From NCBI GenBank assembly GCA_903906315.1, contig CAIVJW010000244.1:54387-118386 (forward strand): a stretch of 64,000 nt of DNA, in the 5' to 3' direction. The DNA comes from an uncultured delta proteobacterium. Its GTDB lineage: Bacteria > Myxococcota_A > Polyangia > Polyangiales > Polyangiaceae. The position numbers and the translations under genes are program-made. The number at the start of each line of letters is the position of its first letter. Position 1 is the first letter of the stretch. Shown here one piece after another: positions 60,034 through 64,000 of the stretch. A model generated the notes under the pieces. The model did no database searches. It was not told where the DNA came from and was given only the letters and a program-made list of their open reading frames with translations.

Positions 60034-62001
60034 GTGTTGAGAACACGGATCCGAGCTGGGGCTACGGCCGGCTTCGTGCTGAGCCTGGTATTCGCCCTCC
60101 TCTTCACGGCGCTGGGGACCTTCGACCTCTACGTGCCCGCGTTCGCGGCGCGCATGGGCGAGCCCGTGCCGGTGACGCTGCGCGTGCCGTACGGCCCGCT
60201 GCTCGTCAGCGGCGACGGCGGCAGCCACGGAGCGCAGCTCCAGTTCGGGCACGCCCGCGTCGTCATCGCGCGGGGCACGGTCCTCGGCGATACGGACGTC
60301 GAGCAGCGGGCCGCGTTCGCCTACGAGTCGACGCGGAGGCCGCCCTCGCTCGGGCGCCTCGCGAGCACGTACGTCATCCACTTCATCGTCTGCATGATGC
60401 TGACCGCCTACCTCCGGCGGTTCGGCCAGAGCCGGGTGCGCCTCCTGCGCGCCCAGGCCGGCCTGCTCGTGCTCATGGCGGGCTCGATCGCGCTCGCCAA
60501 GGCACTGCTGCTCTTCACCGCGCTGCCCGAGTTCTGGATCCCGATCGCGGCGCTGCCGCTGTGGGTCGCGCTCGCGTTCGACCGGCGCACGGCGTTCCTC
60601 ATCGAGGTCGGCGTCGCGTTCGTCGCGGCCTCGCTCCTGCGCTTCGACCTCGTGCTCTTCGCGGTGCTGCTCGTGCGCGGCATCGCGGCGACGCTGTTCT
60701 TCTTCAACAAGAAGCACCCGCGGCAGATGGTCGTCGCCGGCACGCTGTCGGGCATCTCGGGGGTGGTCGCCTTCGCCGCGCTGACCGTCATCTTCGAGGG
60801 CCGGTTCGACCTCTTCGCCGATCTCGCCCGCGGCCTCGGGTCGAACGCGCTCGCTTGCTTCGGTGGAGGCGTCTTTGCGGGGATCGTCGCGCGCAGCCTG
60901 CGCGAGCCCGCCGAGCGGATCATGGGGCACGTCCCGCGCGACCGGCTGCTCGACCTCACCGACCTCGAGCAGCCGCTGCTCAAGAAGATGGCCGCCGAGG
61001 CGCCGGGCAGCTGGGAGCACGCGCGCGCGATGGCGAACCTGGCCGAGGCGTCGGCTGCGGCGATCCAGGCCGACGCGCTGCTCGTCCGAGTGGGCGCCTA
61101 CTACCACGACCTCGGCAAGACGGTTCAGCCCAAGTATTTCACCGAGAACCTCGGCCACGGCGACAAGACGCCGCACAGCGCGCTCGAGCCCGACGTCTCC
61201 GCGGACGCGATCATGGCCCACGTCGTGATGGGCACGAAGATCCTCCGCGAGGCCAACATCCCCGAGCCGGTCGTCGAGTTCGTGTACACGCACCACGGCA
61301 CGCAGCTCGTCGAGTATTTCTGGCACAAGTGCCAGGAGAGCGGGAACCCGAAGCACCTCGGCCCCGAGCACTTTCGCTACCCCGGGATGAAGCCGCAGAC
61401 GAAGGAGACGGCCATCCTGATGCTCGTCGACGCGATCGAGGCCGCGTCGCGGACGATCTCGCCGCCGGACCACGAGAAGTTCGAGGACATGATCCGGCGC
61501 GTCGTGTTCACGAAGCTCGCGACCGGCCAGCTCGACGAGTCGGGGCTGAGCCTCGAGGACCTGCGCATCCTCATCACGCGGATGGCCTCGACGCTGGTCA
61601 ACATGTACCACGGGCGCGTGAAGTACCCGTGGCAGCGCGAGGCCGCGGATCGGCCGACCGCGACGCCGCCGCCGGTGGCCCCGGGCGGGCCGCTGTCGAT
61701 GCGATCGCCCATCGCGACGCCGCTGCCGCTGCCGACCCCGGCGAAGGCCGCGCCGGCCGCGGAGGAGACGCCGCCCGCATCGACGGTCGTGGCGCCGGTG
61801 ACGAGCCGGAGCCCGGCGACGCCCGCGAGTCACGCCGTCGCCACGCCGATGCAAGGGTCGAACGGCGACCGCAAGGGCGCGACGCGCGTCGGCGACGACC
61901 GCGCCCCCGACAGCGGGCCGCGCGTCGCACGCGGCCCGGACGACGCCGCAACCGCGAAGCTCGCGGAGCCCGCGGTCGCGACCCCGCCACGCGATCGCTG
62001 A
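60034..62001 (+). CDS. 7TM-HD phosphodiesterase, PgpH-like (probable c-di-AMP hydrolase)
   Basis: The 655-residue protein has an N-terminal helix (10-35), a short extracytoplasmic segment of only about 75 residues (about 36-110) and six to seven further helices (113-290). A cytosolic HD domain of the HDIG type (about 315-540) shows His329 (SWEHARAM), His358-Asp359 (YYHDLGKT), and downstream His residues in HVVMGTK and YTHHGT. A long disordered Pro/Ala tail follows. PgpH of Listeria, with a much larger external domain, degrades c-di-AMP; the adjacent divergent cdaA makes the same role likely. GTG at 60034 is the start. Confidence 0.9.
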   Translation: MLRTRIRAGATAGFVLSLVFALLFTALGTFDLYVPAFAARMGEPVPVTLRVPYGPLLVSGDGGSHGAQLQFGHARVVIARGTVLGDTDVEQRAAFAYESTRRPPSLGRLASTYVIHFIVCMMLTAYLRRFGQSRVRLLRAQAGLLVLMAGSIALAKALLLFTALPEFWIPIAALPLWVALAFDRRTAFLIEVGVAFVAASLLRFDLVLFAVLLVRGIAATLFFFNKKHPRQMVVAGTLSGISGVVAFAALTVIFEGRFDLFADLARGLGSNALACFGGGVFAGIVARSLREPAERIMGHVPRDRLLDLTDLEQPLLKKMAAEAPGSWEHARAMANLAEASAAAIQADALLVRVGAYYHDLGKTVQPKYFTENLGHGDKTPHSALEPDVSADAIMAHVVMGTKILREANIPEPVVEFVYTHHGTQLVEYFWHKCQESGNPKHLGPEHFRYPGMKPQTKETAILMLVDAIEAASRTISPPDHEKFEDMIRRVVFTKLATGQLDESGLSLEDLRILITRMASTLVNMYHGRVKYPWQREAADRPTATPPPVAPGGPLSMRSPIATPLPLPTPAKAAPAAEETPPASTVVAPVTSRSPATPASHAVATPMQGSNGDRKGATRVGDDRAPDSGPRVARGPDDAATAKLAEPAVATPPRDR

Positions 62002-62127
62002 CGCCGCGATCGCGGCGCGCGGGCGCCGAACGAGCTCGATCGGCGCAGGCCTTGCGCCCGCGATCGAGCGCGAATTCGCTACGGCTTCACCCTTGGCGCC
62101 GCAGCAAAGCGGGAGCAAGAACGGCGC

Positions 62128-63855
62128 ATGCCCCCCGTCATCGAGCAAAGCTTCATGAAGGCGCTGTTCCACGGCGTCATCTCGGAAGACATGATCTTCC
62201 CCTTCCCCGAGATGCCGGCCGAGGATCGCGAGAACGTCTCGATGATCCTCGACAGCGTGCGGAAGTTCTGCGCCGCGAGCGTGGACTCGGCGAAGATCGA
62301 TCGCGAGCACGAGATCCCGGCGGAGGTGCTCGAAGGCCTCAAGGGCCTCGGCCTCTTCGGGCTGCAGATCCCGACGGATTTCGACGGAATCGGCCTGTCG
62401 TCCACGGCGTACGCGCGCGTCATGCAGGAGGTCGCCAGCGTCGACACGTCGATCGCGGTCACGCTCGGAGCGCACCAGTCGATCGGCCTCAAGGCCATCC
62501 TGCTCTTCGGCACGCCGGAGCAGAAGCGGAAGTACCTGCCGAAGCTCGCCACGGGCGAGCACGTCGCGGCGTTCGCGCTGACCGAGCCGGCCGCGGGATC
62601 GGACGCCGCGGCGATCAAGACGCGCGCCGAGCTCTCGCCCGACGGCACGCACTACGTGATCAACGGGTCGAAGATCTGGATCACGAACGGAGGCTTCGCC
62701 GACGTGTTCACCGTGTTCGCGCGCACGAGCTCGGTCGAGGAGGGGCAGAAGCCCAAGATCACGGCGTTCATCGTCGAGCGCGAGTGGGGCGTGAAATCGG
62801 GCCCGAGCGAGCACAAGCTCGGCATCCGCGGCACCTCGACGACGGAGCTCTTCTTCGACGACGTGAAGGTCCCCGTCGAGAACGTGATCGGCGAGGTGGG
62901 CAAGGGCTTCAAGGTCGCGATGGAGGTCCTGAACAACGGGCGCCTCGGCCTCGCGTCGGGCAGCCTCGGACTCGCGCGGACGCTGATGAAGCTCGCGATC
63001 GAGCGCGTGCAGGAGCGCCGCGCGTTCGGTCGATCGATCGGCGAGTTCGGCCTCATCAAGGACAAGATCGCGCGCATGCTGGCGCAGATGTTCGCGCTCG
63101 AGTCGATGACGTACCTGACGACCGGCATGATCGATCAGAAGGTCGCCGACTACTCGGTCGAGAGCGCCATCTGCAAGGTCATGGGGTCCGAGGTCGTGTG
63201 GGAGGTCGTGAACGAGACGCTGCAGATCGCGGCGGGCATCGGGTACATGAGCGACTACCCCTACGAGCGCATGCTGCGCGACGCGCGCATCAACCTGATC
63301 TTCGAGGGCACCAACGAGATCCTGCGCGCGTTCATCGCGCTGACCGGCCTGCAGGGACCGGGGAAGGCGCTCGTCGAGGTCTCCAAGGCGCTCCGCGAGC
63401 CGATCAAGGGCTTCGGGCTGCTCAGCGACTTCGCCGTCCGCCGCGCGAAGACGGTGCTCGGGCGCGAGCGCATGAGCCGCGCGCATCCGCTGCTCAGCCA
63501 CGAGGTCGTGATCTTCGAGGACATGACCGGCGAGCTCGCGAACTACGTCGACAGCACGCTGCGCAAGCACGGGCGGCGCATCGCCGAGATGCAGTTCGCG
63601 CAGCGGCGCGTGGCCGAAATGGCCATGGACCTCTACGCGCTGGCCGCGTGCATCTCGCGCACGACGCGCGCGATCGAGCGGCGCGGCGAGGAGGGCGCGA
63701 AGCGCGAGATCGACCTCACGCGGGTCTTCGGGGGCCTCGCCCACCGACGCATGGCGACGATCGTGAGCGAGTTCGCGCGCAACGACGACGAGCTGAGGAA
63801 GTCGGTCGCGAGCCGCGCCTACACCGACGGCGCGTACCCGTTCGACATCTTGTGA
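62128..63855 (+). CDS. Acyl-CoA dehydrogenase (long-chain type, with C-terminal extension)
   Basis: The 575-residue flavoprotein belongs to the very-long-chain/ACAD9-like group, which carry an extra helical domain of about 180 residues after the catalytic core. Motifs: FALTEPAAGSDAA, YVINGSKIWITNGG (flavin and substrate contacts), NGRLGLASGSLG, AFGRSIGEFGLIKDKIA, and YPYERMLRDARINLIFEGTNEILR, whose Glu is the usual catalytic base. It introduces the alpha-beta double bond in fatty acyl-CoA and passes electrons to ETF. ATG at 62128. The TGA at 63853-63855 lies within the first bases of a hairpin repeat array. Confidence 0.93.
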   Translation: MPPVIEQSFMKALFHGVISEDMIFPFPEMPAEDRENVSMILDSVRKFCAASVDSAKIDREHEIPAEVLEGLKGLGLFGLQIPTDFDGIGLSSTAYARVMQEVASVDTSIAVTLGAHQSIGLKAILLFGTPEQKRKYLPKLATGEHVAAFALTEPAAGSDAAAIKTRAELSPDGTHYVINGSKIWITNGGFADVFTVFARTSSVEEGQKPKITAFIVEREWGVKSGPSEHKLGIRGTSTTELFFDDVKVPVENVIGEVGKGFKVAMEVLNNGRLGLASGSLGLARTLMKLAIERVQERRAFGRSIGEFGLIKDKIARMLAQMFALESMTYLTTGMIDQKVADYSVESAICKVMGSEVVWEVVNETLQIAAGIGYMSDYPYERMLRDARINLIFEGTNEILRAFIALTGLQGPGKALVEVSKALREPIKGFGLLSDFAVRRAKTVLGRERMSRAHPLLSHEVVIFEDMTGELANYVDSTLRKHGRRIAEMQFAQRRVAEMAMDLYALAACISRTTRAIERRGEEGAKREIDLTRVFGGLAHRRMATIVSEFARNDDELRKSVASRAYTDGAYPFDIL

Positions 63856-64000
63856 CGATGGGGCCGCGAGCGGCCCCAAACCCCGCCGCCCTCCGGGCGG
63901 CCGACGATGGGGCCGCGAGCGGCCTCGGGCCCCGCCGCCATCCGGGCGGCCGACGATGGGGCCGCGAGCGGCCCCAAACCCCGCCGCCATCCGGGCGGCC
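63854..64000. repeat. 49-bp tandem hairpin repeat, three copies to the window edge
   Basis: Three exact-length 49-bp units begin with GACGATGGGG at 63854, 63903 and 63952, and the third ends at base 64000, so the array may continue outside. Each unit has two potential hairpins: GGGGCCG-CGAG-CGGCCCC (one mismatch in copy 2) and GCCGCC-(ATCCG or CTCCG)-GGCGGC. Copies 1 and 3 share CCCCAAACCCC while copy 2 has CCTCGGGCCCC. The array starts inside the stop codon of the acyl-CoA dehydrogenase gene and could act as a terminator or REP-like element. Confidence 0.9.

Noticed and set aside
59938..63990. A 1350-codon minus-strand frame opposite the PgpH-like and acyl-CoA dehydrogenase genes
   Set aside because: Antisense shadow of two well-supported genes.

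Overview
The window comes from a very GC-rich Gram-negative chromosome, most likely a myxobacterium of the Polyangia/Sorangium type (inferred). The signs are Cys-rich lipoproteins with tandem Cys repeats, a matrixin protease with a MYXO-CTERM-like tail, a eukaryote-like Ser/Thr kinase, an FHA-GAF-adenylate cyclase, GTG starts, and long antisense shadow frames caused by third-position GC bias. No rRNA, tRNA, CRISPR array or prophage was seen.

Layout. 1-9 kb: a PAS histidine kinase cut by the left edge, a hemolysin III/PAQR membrane protein, a mesaconyl-CoA hydratase-like double-hotdog protein paired with methylmalonyl-CoA epimerase, a membrane Ser/Thr kinase, a large Cys-repeat lipoprotein, and a CPBP protease overlapping a HAD phosphatase. 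9.3-19.9 kb: one tightly packed cluster, hoxF-U-Y-H-W followed by hypF-C-D-E-A-B, for a soluble NAD-linked [NiFe] hydrogenase (group 3d type) and most of its maturation system; hoxE and hoxI are absent. 19.9-21.1 kb: a gene-poor scar with a decayed IS91-type transposase end and degenerate ~21-bp repeats. 21-33 kb: accessory genes, including an MDR oxidoreductase, Cys-rich lipoproteins, a GH35-like glycosidase, a matrixin/MYXO-CTERM/PilZ fusion, and an operon of two beta-propeller lipoproteins plus an outer-membrane-like protein.

33-42.6 kb: DUF4395 and XRE-cupin genes, then nuoL-M-N of complex I separated from the other nuo genes. NuoL has a large His-rich insertion and NuoM an N-terminal signal peptide plus beta-rich domain; both additions are predicted to be periplasmic. 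engB and a DUF971 gene follow. 42.6-56.8 kb: surface lipoproteins, a metallophosphoesterase, accA, an orphan HxsB-like radical SAM maturase, a cyclase, glpK, a cation-efflux protein, an FGE-like lipoprotein and a BMP-family binding protein. 56.8-62 kb: folP-cdaA-cdaR divergent from a PgpH-like HD protein, which looks like a c-di-AMP make-and-break module. 62-64 kb: an acyl-CoA dehydrogenase followed by a 49-bp tandem array of hairpins that reaches the right edge.

All functional calls rest on motifs and remembered family features; no database search was run.
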